Assembly (NCBI RefSeq): GCF_011745365.1
Contig: NW_024468919.1
Location: forward strand, 1-64,000
Direction: 5' to 3'
DNA from: Cryphonectria parasitica EP155
Taxonomy: Eukaryota; Ascomycota; Sordariomycetes; Diaporthales; Cryphonectriaceae
Length of the DNA: 64,000 bases
Part shown: positions 23,981-34,975 of the stretch, in pieces
Layout of the letters: every line of letters starts with the position of its first letter
Numbering within the stretch: the first letter of the stretch is position 1
Notes under the pieces: generated by a model
Database searches by the model: none
Seen by the model: the letters and a program-made list of their open reading frames with translations, nothing else
Told to the model about the DNA's origin: nothing
Position numbers and translations under genes: made by a program

Positions 23981-24606
23981 TTAGGATAACTGCTCCGCTC
24001 CGAACCGAGATCTAGAAGCCTTAGGAATCTTGCTTTCCAAAAATCCAGAATAATCTATAACAGCTCTACTAGGATTAACAGAGTTCCAGTTAAAACCATC
24101 AAACAAGAGATTCTCAGCTAAAATACTCTTAGCTGATACTGCCTTACAAACCGATACAGCAAGATTGCATTTCTCCTCCTTACAACATTCTTACTTATCC
24201 AGCTTATTAAGGGATTCAAAGCTTGCATTTACCATCTGAGCGCCCCGGGAGGCAAGAGATCTACGCTGAGTGCGCAGGCAGGCAAGATGAGCAGCGGATT
24301 CCAAGATCTTCGTACGAGCTTCGTTAAGGATCTCCAGCGCTCAACGATGAGCCCTCTCCAACTCTGCCTCCGCTTCCCACTCCTTCGATTCCAGCCTCTT
24401 ATTTTCTGCTATAATGCGCGAGACTAAGGAAAGAAGAGGAATATTAGCAAAGGGATTAGAAGGGAAGAAAAGAGGGATTTACGAGCAGAAACAGGAATCC
24501 TACAGCTATTATAAGAACGAGCACAATGAATATACTGAGAACAATGCTTTGCATCATCCATCATCTTGCATACCAGATCCTAGAAAGTGCAAGCAGTATA
24601 AAGCAT
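23981..24606 (-). pseudogene. E2 antisense gene: Zn2Cys6-like protein with an intact intron (remnant)
   Basis: ATG at 24604-24606. Exon 1 carries C-x2-C-x6-C-x8-C-x2-C-x6-C, with positions 1, 5 and 6 reading TAT. A 59-nt intron starts GTAAAT, has CTAAT-type branch sequences in a pyrimidine-rich tract and ends TTTCCTTAG. Splicing it restores the frame (phase 1) into a long charged coiled coil (NKRLESKEWEAEAELERA). The C-terminal part keeps FDGFNWNSV and SRFGAEQLS, ending TAA at 23981-23983 over the pol TAG. Three RIP-type stops interrupt it. Compared with E3-E6 the protein is barely alignable except for the Cys spacing and C-terminus. Confidence 0.75.
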
Positions 24607-24788
24607 AATCTCAAAACTAAACTAATCAATAGCTAGGAAAAGATAGTTATACTGTTCAGTTTTCTTAGAAAAAGATTTCTCAATCCTATTCAACATCTCA
24701 ATTAGGAAAGCAAGATCAAGTATACAGAAAACTTGCTAGAATACTTACAGAAGATTGTTGGAAACAACAACTGATAGAAGGGAGATAA

Positions 24789-25242
24789 TATTATAATCTA
24801 TCTAATATGCAGATTACAAAATAGATTATGAGTAATAAGGATTAGATATTAAGAACTCAATGTTCTGACAAAGCATTAATTACATAACCTAGGAAGGAAA
24901 TAGGGATGGATCATTAGAAGCACCAGGAGCACAGCTTACTAGGCTCACCCGGATTACTACTGTGATCCGCGGGGCGCTGCTAGACAGTGATTCATACCGA
25001 AGAGCTGGATATATAAGGACACGTTCATTACTATTAGATGGATTCAGTATATAGCTCTTCAGTTATTAATCTAAGTATTCAGTCTTCTATACTGAGTAGC
25101 TCCAAAGGCAGTAAATACTTGCATCGCTTATTAGGACTTGTACAGTTCCGTATTCAAGGACTTGACACTTTGATACTGCTCTTGTTAGCATAAATCCCTT
25201 CGTATACTTAGGAATCTTTGGATTGCTGCAGTGCTCATTACA
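24789..25242 (+). repeat. E2 3' LTR (U3 type B)
   Basis: 454 bp, TATTATAAT...GCTCATTACA, the same type B block as 10327-10780, followed by CAAGG. Confidence 0.93.
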
Positions 25243-25247
25243 CAAGG

Positions 25248-25604
25248 GTTAGAATTGGATTATAATAACATAGGTAAGCTGCTCACTGAATCACTACGAT
25301 ATAGATCACGAATCACTACAATGCAGATTATGAATCACAGTGAGCCAGATAAGCTACAATAAAGAGCTGAATATATAAGGACACATTCATTCCCATTAGA
25401 TAGATCTTGTATATAGCTCTTCAGTTGTTAATCTAAGTATTCAGTTTCATATACTAAGTAGCTCCAAAGGCAGTAAATACTTGCATCGCTTATTAGGACT
25501 TGTACAGTTCTGTATTCAAGGATTTGATACTTTGATATTGCTCTTGTTAGCATAAACCTCTTCGTATACTTAGGAATCTTCGGATTGCTGCAGTGCTCAT
25601 TACA
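25248..25604 (+). repeat. E1 3' LTR, second part
   Basis: Resumes exactly where the 105-bp piece at 10222-10326 stopped, beginning GTTAGAATTGGATTATAAT, and ends CTCATTACA. With the first part it equals the 462 bp of the 5' LTR. Confidence 0.92.
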
Positions 25605-28600
25605 TCCTAGCAGTGCCTTGTAGTAAGCTATTGGATTGTATCTATAGAGTATGAAGAATAGTAACTTCTTTGTTATGCTTATATCTGTGCTATTATAAGC
25701 GAACTGTATGAGAAGCAATAGATTAATTTAGTTGTTCTGTTTCTAATTGATATAGTATTGTAGATATTATTCAATAACTTGATTTATTCTTTTTATTTGT
25801 TTATTTATTTGTGAGTAAAATGCTGTAAATATTCTGTAATATATTCCGAGCTGTTTTATAAGCGAAGTTCAAAACTTCGAATTGAACTTTCTATCTCTAT
25901 TAGAGATTACTTTCTCTGATATGCTGTAGTTAGCAATAATCATTCTGAGGAATGCATATACAAGTTTCTCTGCTGTACTGCTTTCCTTATAGAGGAGAAA
26001 ATAAGCATACTTGCTTAGTTTGCAAATCATTACTAGAATGCTATTATATTGCATCTTAGTTAAGAGTTTTTGTAAGAGAAGTAGCTTGATAATAAAGTTT
26101 AGACTGATAGATTGCTAAATAGTTATAGATACTGATAAGGAGTATAATAGTCTATAAGGCTTATATTTTTCTGCTTTGTTCTTCTTATAGCTATTACATT
26201 ATTATAAAATACTTTTAATCTTTTTCCTAAGATCTAATAAATTTTAGTATCTTTTAATGTATTTATAAGTTGCTTTAACTCTCTAGTATCTATATGCTAA
26301 TACATTATATATATTCTTGATATAGTTATCTTATTTATCTGAAATCATTAATTCTGAATCTCTTTCCAAGAGTTCGATTCTGAGAGCAGCGCTTAGCTCC
26401 TTATATACATTAACGAGATTTCCCAATTCATTCTGAATAAAGATATTCTATATATTCGAAGAATCTTCATCTCAATAGTTTGATCTTCTGCTAAGAGCAT
26501 CTGCTTGTTCGTTTTCTGAGCTCTTGCAGTATACAATCTTGAAGTTGAACTGTAAGAGGAATTCTGCTTATCTAATTTATTATTTGTTCAAAATCTTAGT
26601 TATTATGAATATAATTAGATTCTTGTAATCTGAGTAAATTATAATCGGATATTATATGCTAATGAAATAGTATTACTACTTCTTAAAGGCTTTTATTATT
26701 GCTATAAGTTTCTGATTAGGGATTCTGTAATTGATTTCTAAGCTATTTAACTTTTTCAAGAAGTTGCTTACAATTTTTAGATATTCTTAATTATCTTGCT
26801 AATTAAGTTGTTCTCTGAGTATATATTCCAATGCATTAGTTTCAACTTTAAAAAGCTTATAAGGATTTGCTTTATACAGAATTAGCTCTGAGATAATATG
26901 CTTAATGATCTTATTAAAAGCTTTTTGAGCTTTGAAGATTTATTCGAAAGACTGTTTCTTCTTGATGAGATTTGTAAGAGAATGTACAATTCAGCTATAG
27001 TTCTTAATAAACTGCTTGTAAAAGTTGATATATCCAAAGAAAGATCTAATATTTCTGATATTCCTGAGAATGAGCTAATTCCTAATAGCTTTTACTTTAT
27101 CTTTCTGTAGCTTAATGCATTTTAGCTTGATTATGAATTCGAAATAGTTAACTTTTTGTATGTAAAAGTAGCTCTTTGCAGGTTTTACAAGAAGCTTTGC
27201 ATTCTGAAGCGTTCGCAATACTATTTTCATATGTTTCTTATGTTCTTCTAATGTTTGAGAGTAAATAAGGATATTATTGAAGTAAGCAATGATGAACTGA
27301 TTCAAGTATTTATATAGAATATAATTGATTATTTCCTGAAATAAAGCTGGAATATTCATTAAACTAAAGAGCATAATCAAATATTTGTAGTATTCATAGC
27401 ATATTCTGAAAGCAGTTTTCCATTCTTTTCCTTTCTTTATTCTAATTAGATTATAAGCTTCTTTTAAGTTTAGAACTGTAAACTATTATACTCTCTGCAG
27501 CTTATCTTGTAATTCCTTGATAAGTAGCAATGGATATTAGTTCTTGATTATAATATTATTAAGTTGCTTGTAATTAATACATAATCTAAGCTTGCTATTC
27601 TTTTTGGATATAAATAGAATAGGATATTCTGCTGATAATTGCAATAATTGTATATATTCTTTCTTAAGGTTTTTGTTGAAATACTTCCTAAGTACTTCTA
27701 GCTATGCTTTATCTAGTTCGTAGATAGGGAAGAATTTGAGCTATTTTTCTTCTTATAGCAGGATTTTGTGATTGTATAAGCTGTATTCTAGCAATCTCGT
27801 ATTCAATTCTTTCTAAAATAGTTTCTTGAACTTATAGTATTCTTGGGATATATTTGCAAGTATTAATTCTAGTTTTTATGCTGTTTCTGCTATCTAGAGG
27901 AACAGTAGATACTGTTGAGCATACTTCTTTTCTGATGGCGTTCTCGAAGGCCTTAAGCATTCGCTTCAGGCTGGATTAAGCGCTTGAGAGCTTGGTTTCG
28001 AGGTTTTTTCTGTATGGGTTTATAATTCACATTCTGAAGCTTTTCCTTGTTGCTTCGAAGCGAACCGATCTGCTGAGAGTCTCGCTTCCGTTGTTTTGCT
28101 AATCTGTTAGCGCTCTAGCACTGTTTGAGTTCGCTTATTACTAGGTTCTTCTTCTTGAACTGCTAGCCCTGCTGACTTGGAAGTATATATGAAGTTATCT
28201 GAAGTCTCTTTTCCTAAGTATTCTTTAATAATTAGCTTCGATTCTGCATTGTTGATTGCAACTGTTTCTCTGGATACAGCTTGTTTCTATAAGATCTGGC
28301 TAGTAGTTCAATCGATTCAAGAATTGTGCTTTTTGAGCTATAAAAGTTCTATAATTAGCTTATGCTATGCTGTATCTATGATATCAAAAGAAACTTGGAT
28401 TGCATATTTCTGAATCAAGATAGGTAGGTAATTAGTTTCCTTATTAATTACTCTCTGGTTGTATGCAACAGGTTATTCTTTTATAGTGCTAAGAGTGTAT
28501 GAGCATCTCTTTCATCTTTATTATAGTTATGCTTGATTAATGATATATAGAAATATAAAGTTTCTCTGAGTGCTGCTATTCAATAGTATGCTGTATTTGT

Positions 28601-30793
28601 ATCTTTAAATATATATATCGAACTTGATATAAGCATAATCTGTTCTAAAAGCTTTATATAAGAACTGTTCTAATCTGATCATCTGCAGTTTCTTTATAAG
28701 CAATTCTATTCTTTTGAGTTTATTGAGAACTGCTTATTCTTCTAAGCCTGCTTTGCTGCTTCTTGAGCAAGCTTCTTAGCTTACTTTTGCTTGTATTATT
28801 GTTATTCCTAATCTTTCTTCTATTAATACTAGTTGCAAATCTTATTATTGATGTGAATTATATAGAGTATTGTTTTATACTGCTATTATTTTATCTTTTT
28901 ATCTATATATTGTATAGAATAGTTGTTTGATAGCTTAATGTATGCATTGTAGTGCTATTTGTTGAGAATCTTTCTAAAGCGGAGTTTCTGTTCTTTAATA
29001 ATCTGAAGGATTTGTTCTGATTCTCTGATGGAGAACTATTCGTATTGCATCTTGTTCGAAAAATGCGTTTTGCAGCTATGATAGATGCAAGAAATTCAAG
29101 CTAATTTGTAGTATAGATTGTAAAGTGAGCTGATTCAAGAGTTCTTATCTTCTTGTATTTCAATGTTTTGCAAGGGAATATAAGTAAAGAGCTTCTCTAG
29201 CTCTATCCTATAAACGAGATATTTAATTCATATTATTTTCTTGTTTTATTCAATACTAAAAAGGAATCTTTCTGTAGGTTTTTTGGGTTTATTGTTTATG
29301 AAAGACTCCGATGAATCATTAGATTGTTCGTTCTGGCTTGTTCTTTTCATTGCTTGAAAGGCGTTTTCAGTATCGTTTAGGTATTTATATCAATAATCAA
29401 GAGAGTACTATCTCTTATTCATATTCCTAATCATAGTGCTTAGCGTAAGCAATGAAGAATGTTAAAGAGTATTGTTGCTAAGCTCTTCTTTCAATACTTG
29501 AATGCTCTATTCTACAATATCAGAGCAGTTCGAGTTGCTATTCGTAGAAGTGCTGAGCGTATATTCTCATTCTGCTATTGCTATTTATCTGCAGCGCTTA
29601 GATTTCTGAGGAAACTATTCTGAATCTTCCTTACTTGAGAAGTATATTAAGCAGTTATTATTATAATAGAATATTTAGCTAAGACTTTCATATTCGATAG
29701 AGTTCAATACTTGCTCTGAGAAGATGTTTTTGCTTAGTTGATTGAGTTTCTATTGTTAAGCGATATTTATCTAGCATTCTTTCTAAACTAGTTGCTATTT
29801 GTTCTTTCAGAGTTGATAGCAGTTATGTGCAATGTATTCTTGTTTGTTGCAGTTGTAGCAAGTAATGCTATTCTTCTTATTATACTGCTTATTAGCAGCG
29901 TTGAGTTCTATGAAATCAGCATGCATAGTGCTATTCTAAGCTATGCTGCTATATTAACTGCTATTCTTGTTTTGAAGTTTCTTACTTATATTGGCTGGAA
30001 ATCTCTAAGTCTAGCTTCCTTCCTTCTTGAATTTCTTTACTTGTTATTCATATAGATAGTTATTGATGCGAATAGCTTAATTGGAGAATATTGCAAAGTT
30101 CTTCAGCTAATCTTGCTTAGAGATTTTATTCTTAATATTATTCTTAAGTTTCTTGTAATAGTACTCTATGAGATTCTTATCTTCTTACAGTAATTGTGCT
30201 AAGAATTGCTTGAATCTGATTATATAAGCAGAAGCTGATTTGGTTTGCTTGAGATTCATAAGCTGCTAAGCTGTAGTATATTCTTTGTTAGAGTTATTAA
30301 AGATTTCTTTGAGAGCTTTCTCGAAGCTTTCAAAGGAATCGAATATATTCTTAGTATTCTGAGTATGTATATTGGAGTTATTCTGATACTCTAAGTGGTT
30401 GTATAGAGAAAGCTTATACTAAATAAGAGTATTCTTTTTGAAATAAGTTTCTATAAGAATAACTTTCTCAGATTTCTTAGCAAATTGAGTCTTATAGTAT
30501 AGAAAATATGCTCTACAGTGGGTAAGGAATCTATGCAGCATTTTTTGATTGTTGTTATATATAGCAAGCTTATTCATTTTGTATGCTTTTCTAGCGCTAC
30601 TAATGATTGCAGAGGTAAACTACGCCTGCTAAGCTTATTAAGCTAGCTAAGCTTATTAGTTAGTAATAGTAGCGCTCTAAGCTTGCTATTATTTATATAG
30701 ATTCTGAATATACTGAATAAGCTGATATATCTAATTAATTAATTCTTTCTGAGTAGGAGCGCATGAGAACGAAGGGATTTCTGGAGAAGCTAT
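25605..30793 (-). pseudogene. E0 gag-pol, RIP-degraded and truncated
   Basis: Reading right to left: altered start ATA at 30793; gag with its zinc knuckle near 29850-29900; protease near 28580; RT with YFNN (27273-27284) in place of YLDD and the open run 27075-27380; RNase H about 26500-26880; the integrase core, including the stop-free piece 25869-26054 (QYNSILVMICKLSKY). It breaks off inside the linker after the core at 25605 and continues at 299-143. Stops are dense. The inverse orientation relative to E1-E3 makes a long imperfect inverted repeat. Confidence 0.88.
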
Positions 30794-30853
30794 CATATTC
30801 CGTATTGCTCAAAAGGGTAATACTGAACTGTTCTTGAACAAGAATTATCAAAA

Positions 30854-31298
30854 TGTAATGAGCATTGCAGCAATTCGAAGATTCCTAAGTATACAAAGGG
30901 ATTTATGCTAACAAGAGTAGTATCAAAGTATTAAGTTCTTGAATACGGAATTGTATAAGTTTTAATAAGCGATGCAAGTATTCACTGCCTTTGAGGCTAC
31001 TTAGTATAGAAGACTGAATACTTAGATTGATAACTAAAGAACTATCTGAAGGAAATCTATCTAACAGTAAGAAATGTAAACCTTCATATACTTGGTTCTT
31101 CAGTTCGGATAGATAGGATCGATATCGATTTCATCGATTTCTTCATCAACGGGATAGATATCAACTGTATCTATCTGCTAATAACCTTAATTCTGAGTTA
31201 TGTAATCGATGCTTTTTGTTAGGATGTTGAATCCTTGACACCTGGTCTCTGTTACTCGTGACCTGTTCTGTAACCTGCATGTTGGATGGGTTATAACA
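30854..31298 (-). repeat. E0 5' LTR (U3 type C)
   Basis: 445 bp; on the minus strand TGTTATAACCC...GCTCATTACA. Its U3 block matches that of E3 (CGGATAGATA...ATCC elements). The adjoining minus-strand sequence contains TTGATAATT, near-complementary to AGTTATCAA in the LTR. Confidence 0.92.
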
Positions 31299-34200
31299 AT
31301 GAGCTTAGCAATCTACAAAGCCTACTAAGTATAATAAGTAGATTGAATCCAAGTTCAGCAATCTGAATTCTAATTAGCATCTGAGATCTAATCGGTAGGC
31401 TGCTATGCAAGAGAAAAACTGTGAAGGGTTTTCTGAAGCTGAGAAGAAAATATTTAAACATATATTGAGAAATAGGATTAAAGCTCTTGCATAGAACTTT
31501 ACTGAGATTGGAAAGATTATTAAGGAAATAGCTCTCTTGCAAGAAATCAGAACTATATTCCATGAGATTTTTCAAGCAAGGCATATTCTAATCCTTAATG
31601 CTCTCAAGCTAAAGCTGATAAAGCTCTTGAAACAATATATCAGACGAGAGATTATTAAGAAAAGCTATACATTATACAGAAACAACTGGTTTCTTATTAT
31701 TAAAAAGAATAGTAGCTTATATTTGATTAATAACGCTTAAAAGTATAATAAGCATAGCTTCAAGGATGCTTTTATACTGCTTGCCTCAGATGAATTCTTG
31801 AAGGAGTTTGCTATATGCAAGATTCTTTTACTGCTTAACTTCTTTTCCAGATATAACTAAGTGCAACTGCATTCTAATAGCAGGAATATAATAACCTTCT
31901 CAACGCTCTTAAGCTTATTCAGAATATATACTCTATCCCAGAATACTACTAACTCTGTTGCTTAGTTTATGAGAATAATAATTAGACTTCTGTATGATCT
32001 TATTCTTTATATATGCTAGCTTTTTCTCGATAATATTCCTGTTTATAGTTTTATAATAATCTATGGGAATAAAGAGATTCCGAGCTTTTCTAGAATGCGT
32101 AGATATATTGCTGAGCATATCGGAAATCTTGATAAGATTCTTGTAAATGTAGAGCTAGCTGAAGCTACAATCTCAGCATTCAAGTTAGAATAGTGCTGAG
32201 TGAAAATTGATATAGTTGATTATGTTATTAGTTCCAGCGGATGATAATCTTAGAATAGAAAGGTGGAAAAGCTTCTAGCTTGAACAGAATGCAAGAATAT
32301 TAAAGATATCCGCTCTTTCATTGGATTGATTGTTTATTATGCAGCTTGGATTTGGAACTTTGCAATTATTATTCGATTACTCTATGATCTTCTCAAGAAA
32401 GGTATTGCATGAAAGTAGGAAAAGGAATAGAAAGAAGCTGTTGCTATACTTATCCGAATACTTACATCTTATTCAATCATCATTTCAATTGATTATAGCA
32501 CTAATGCTAGAAAGATTATTCTTATAATAAATACAAGCTTGTTAGGCTGGAGTGCTGTATTAATGCAGATGATAGAGAATAAATGAAAGCTAGCATATTT
32601 CATTAGCAGAATCTAGATAGTTGCAGTATAGAAGTATAATGCTATCAAGAGGAAGTATTGCGCTATTCTTTATATCTTATGATTTCTTCAGCAGCATCTT
32701 TATAATTGCTATTTCATTTTGGAAACTAATGCTTGCATTCTAATAAACTAACTCAATAAAGAAATAAATAATATACTCAGTATTCTTCTAAATAGATAAG
32801 TAGTAGTAATTAAGATGTTTAACTTTATTATTAAATATATTCTTGGATTAAAGAATTCTGTAGCTGATACCCTTTTTCAATCTCTATACTTAATGCTATT
32901 TAAGAAAGATAAAGATAGCAATATTGAGAACTAGTATAATGCTCAGCTTAATAGCATAAACTCAGATAAAGCTAATCTAGTATTACTGCTAAATCCAACT
33001 CTTTAGTAAACGAAATAGTTGAAATAATATGCAGAGTTCTTATGCTATAAGATTATTTCACTAAAACTCTTTAAGAGGAATTATAAGAATTTCATAGTAG
33101 AAGTATTAAAGCATTAAGTATTTGATTAAGCTCTATAGTGCTATGCTGGTACAAAACTTTTATGCTAACGAATAGTAGATGATTCTAATCTTCGTTGCTG
33201 AATCATTAGAAAATATTATGCTAAGTTTGGATATTGAGATCGAGATTCTATAGTAGCTTGTATCAAGCAACTCTACTACTGGAGAGATCTCTGGACAGAT
33301 GTGGCTAATGCTATCTCGAGTTGCAAGAAGTGTGCAAAGTTCGATCCAAAGATGTGAAAAGAAGAAGTAATCCCAACCCTTCCAAGTTAATTCTTTACGA
33401 GAATCAGTATTAATATTCAATATATAGCTGAGGATAGCAGTTATAGATATCTTGCAAAGGCTTGCTGTAATCTGATTAGCTATATGCTTGCAAGACTTCT
33501 TAAGAAAGCTATAGCTGCAGAAATGAGAAAGTTCATTTTGAAAGAGATTATTCTTATATTCGAATGCTTTTTCAAAATTACTATTAACAGAGAATTAGAA
33601 AATAAGGCTGAGATAGCTAAGATTATCAGAGCTCTTAGAATTCTGCTTATTCAGATCTTTAATTACAATTCTTATGCTTAAAAACAAGTAGAAGCTAGTT
33701 ATCTTTCCTTAGTAAGTGCTCTTGCTAAGCTAGCTAATACTTAACTCTGGAGATGGAAGCAGTACTTAAGATTTGCACTTTTTGCTAAAAGAATTATGAT
33801 CTGCTAGTTGCATGAATATAGCTTCTTTTATTTGATTTTCGATTAGAAGCTGCTTATTCCAATTGAAACTAAAATCCTAATATAAAGAGTTCTTATATAA
33901 ACTGAAAACTAATTCCTTTAGAAAGTATTTGAAATGTAGTTGAGAATAATTGCAGCTAAGGAAGATAATGTGCAGAAGGCAATTGAAGCTATTCAGATAT
34001 ACTGTTAAAAGATTGCAGCTAAAAGTTAAATGCAGAATCTGATACGAAAATCTTAATTGAATATTGAAAATCTTATGCTTATCTATGATTATGTTCGAAA
34101 AATGAGCTACTTGTGCAATGCTAAGATTTCTTATAAGTAGAAGAGTTTATATCTAATTACTCAGATTCTAGATAAATATACTTATAAGCTCAAGATTATA

Positions 34201-34710
34201 GATAAAGTTCTGCTAAAAAGCATATATTCAGCTACTAATCTCAAAAAGTTTATATAGAATATGAATAGTATTTGGAAATCCGAGATACTTATGCTTTGGG
34301 AAGAAGATATTAAGCTTTAATCTAGCTAATTATTAGCAGAAAAGCTGGATTCAATGAAAGCTTTCTAGCAAGGGGAACTAGATAATAATATTCTCGAAGT
34401 TCAGAAAGCAGATTCAAGCAACAATACCACATTCTGGATTTCAGATATTATTAAGCATAATCCTATATCTAGCTAAACTAGTTCTGATCCAGAAACTGTT
34501 AATCTAGCAATTAAAGCGGATGATAATGCTGAGAATGGAAATAGAGTTAGTAATGATAAATATTTTATATAAGCAGCAAAGAAGAAGAAGCAAGAATAGA
34601 AGAAAGCAGATAGAAGTAGAATGTTTATATCAATTCCAACTAAATCAGCATTCCTAGCTTGTAGGGAAGATTGATTTCTTTCTATTTATATTTCCTTTTT
34701 GTTTGCAAAA
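31299..34710 (+). pseudogene. E7: second gypsy family, RT-RNase H-integrase remnant
   Basis: One frame can be followed through RIP-type stops for about 1,100 codons. It opens with a stop-free run (31537-31740) containing NNWFLIIKKNSSLYLI, the RT palm entry. The catalytic motif is FLDN (about 32023-32034), so one Asp is lost. Next come IAEHIGNLDKILVNVELA, an RNase H segment, an H-C-C zinc region (SCKKCAKF near 33330) and an integrase core with stop-free run 33484-33681 (RELENKAEIAKI). It ends in a Lys-rich tail near 34660. The 5' part (gag) is missing because E0 inserted at 31299 and everything further left was lost. No LTR was found. The sequence is clearly different from E0-E6. Confidence 0.8.
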
Positions 34711-34975
34711 TACGTTTTCTTTTCATTTTTTCTATTCTATCTCGTATATTTTGCTAGGAAAAAAGGAATAAAGTATCATCTGCTATCACTCGCTACAGAA
34801 CACTGTAAACCCATTTAAAAATTTCAAAGCATTTAGCATAGAGTATGTTAACCAGCTCTAAAGCTATTTTCGTTATTCAAAAATTGCAGTATATTGGAAT
34901 GCAATGCATGAAAAATGCAGAGCGCCGAAGAAACACTGCAATCTATGAAAACCCCTTTACTTTTATACATTATTC
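34711..34975. other. AT-rich stretch without a recognised gene
   Basis: Follows the E7 frame. Pyrimidine-rich at its start, and no LTR end or target duplication could be placed. It may hold the E7 3' untranslated part. Confidence 0.4.

Larger units (their letters stand above)
10841..23984 (+). pseudogene. E2 gag-pol, RIP-degraded, interrupted by E3
   Basis: Gag begins at 10841 as ATA GCT TCT (expected ATG GCT), runs to 11458, and resumes at 18862 after E3. The zinc knuckle (about 19173-19220) keeps C-x2-C but has Tyr for His. The retropepsin Asp codon is kept (GAT at 20460). RT includes a 141-codon stop-free run at 21540-21965 and ends its catalytic motif as YLDN (21756-21767), so the second Asp is lost. 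Integrase has a clean 117-codon run at 23322-23675 covering the end of the core and the Lys-rich linker. The chromodomain leads to TAG at 23982-23984. This is the least damaged RT of the family here, but the element is still dead. Confidence 0.9.
10327..25242 (+). mobile_element. E2: chromovirus inserted into the 3' LTR of E1
   Basis: Flanked by CAAGG at 10322-10326 and 25243-25247. It carries E3 within its gag (11459-18856, with ATAAG duplicated). Without E3 it is about 7.5 kb. It belongs to the same family as E1 but has a different U3 block and a strongly diverged antisense protein. Confidence 0.93.
300..25604 (+). mobile_element. E1: Ty3/gypsy chromovirus, split by two nested insertions
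   Basis: LTR retrotransposon inserted in minus-strand E0. Its flanking 5 bp are TTCTG (295-299) and TCCTA (25605-25609), which differ only by transitions and fit one RIP-altered target duplication. Removing E8 with its duplication (2860-5794) and E2 with its duplication (10327-25247) leaves about 7.45 kb, the same length as E3 and E6. Order: LTR, gag, protease, RT, RNase H, integrase, chromodomain, antisense gene, polypurine tract, LTR. The 3' LTR was interrupted by E2. Confidence 0.93.
25605..31298 (-). mobile_element. E0: minus-strand chromovirus, 3' end lost at the telomere
   Basis: The same family in the opposite orientation. The 5' LTR is at 30854-31298; gag, protease, RT, RNase H and integrase read leftwards to 25605, where E1 interrupts it; the remaining piece is 143-299. 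The missing chromodomain and 3' LTR would have lain beyond the telomere. To the right, ATGAG (31299-31303) is the surviving copy of its target site within E7. It is the only member of the family in inverse orientation, apart from the LTR fragment at 61.5 kb. Confidence 0.9.

Noticed and set aside
24414..24608. Plus-strand 64-codon ORF with a charged N-terminus
   Set aside because: It lies opposite exon 1 and the intron of the E2 antisense gene, which has the Cys-cluster and splice evidence.
33160..33420. Minus-strand ORF in E7 integrase
   Set aside because: The plus strand carries the zinc-binding integrase motif through the same stretch, so this is a shadow frame.
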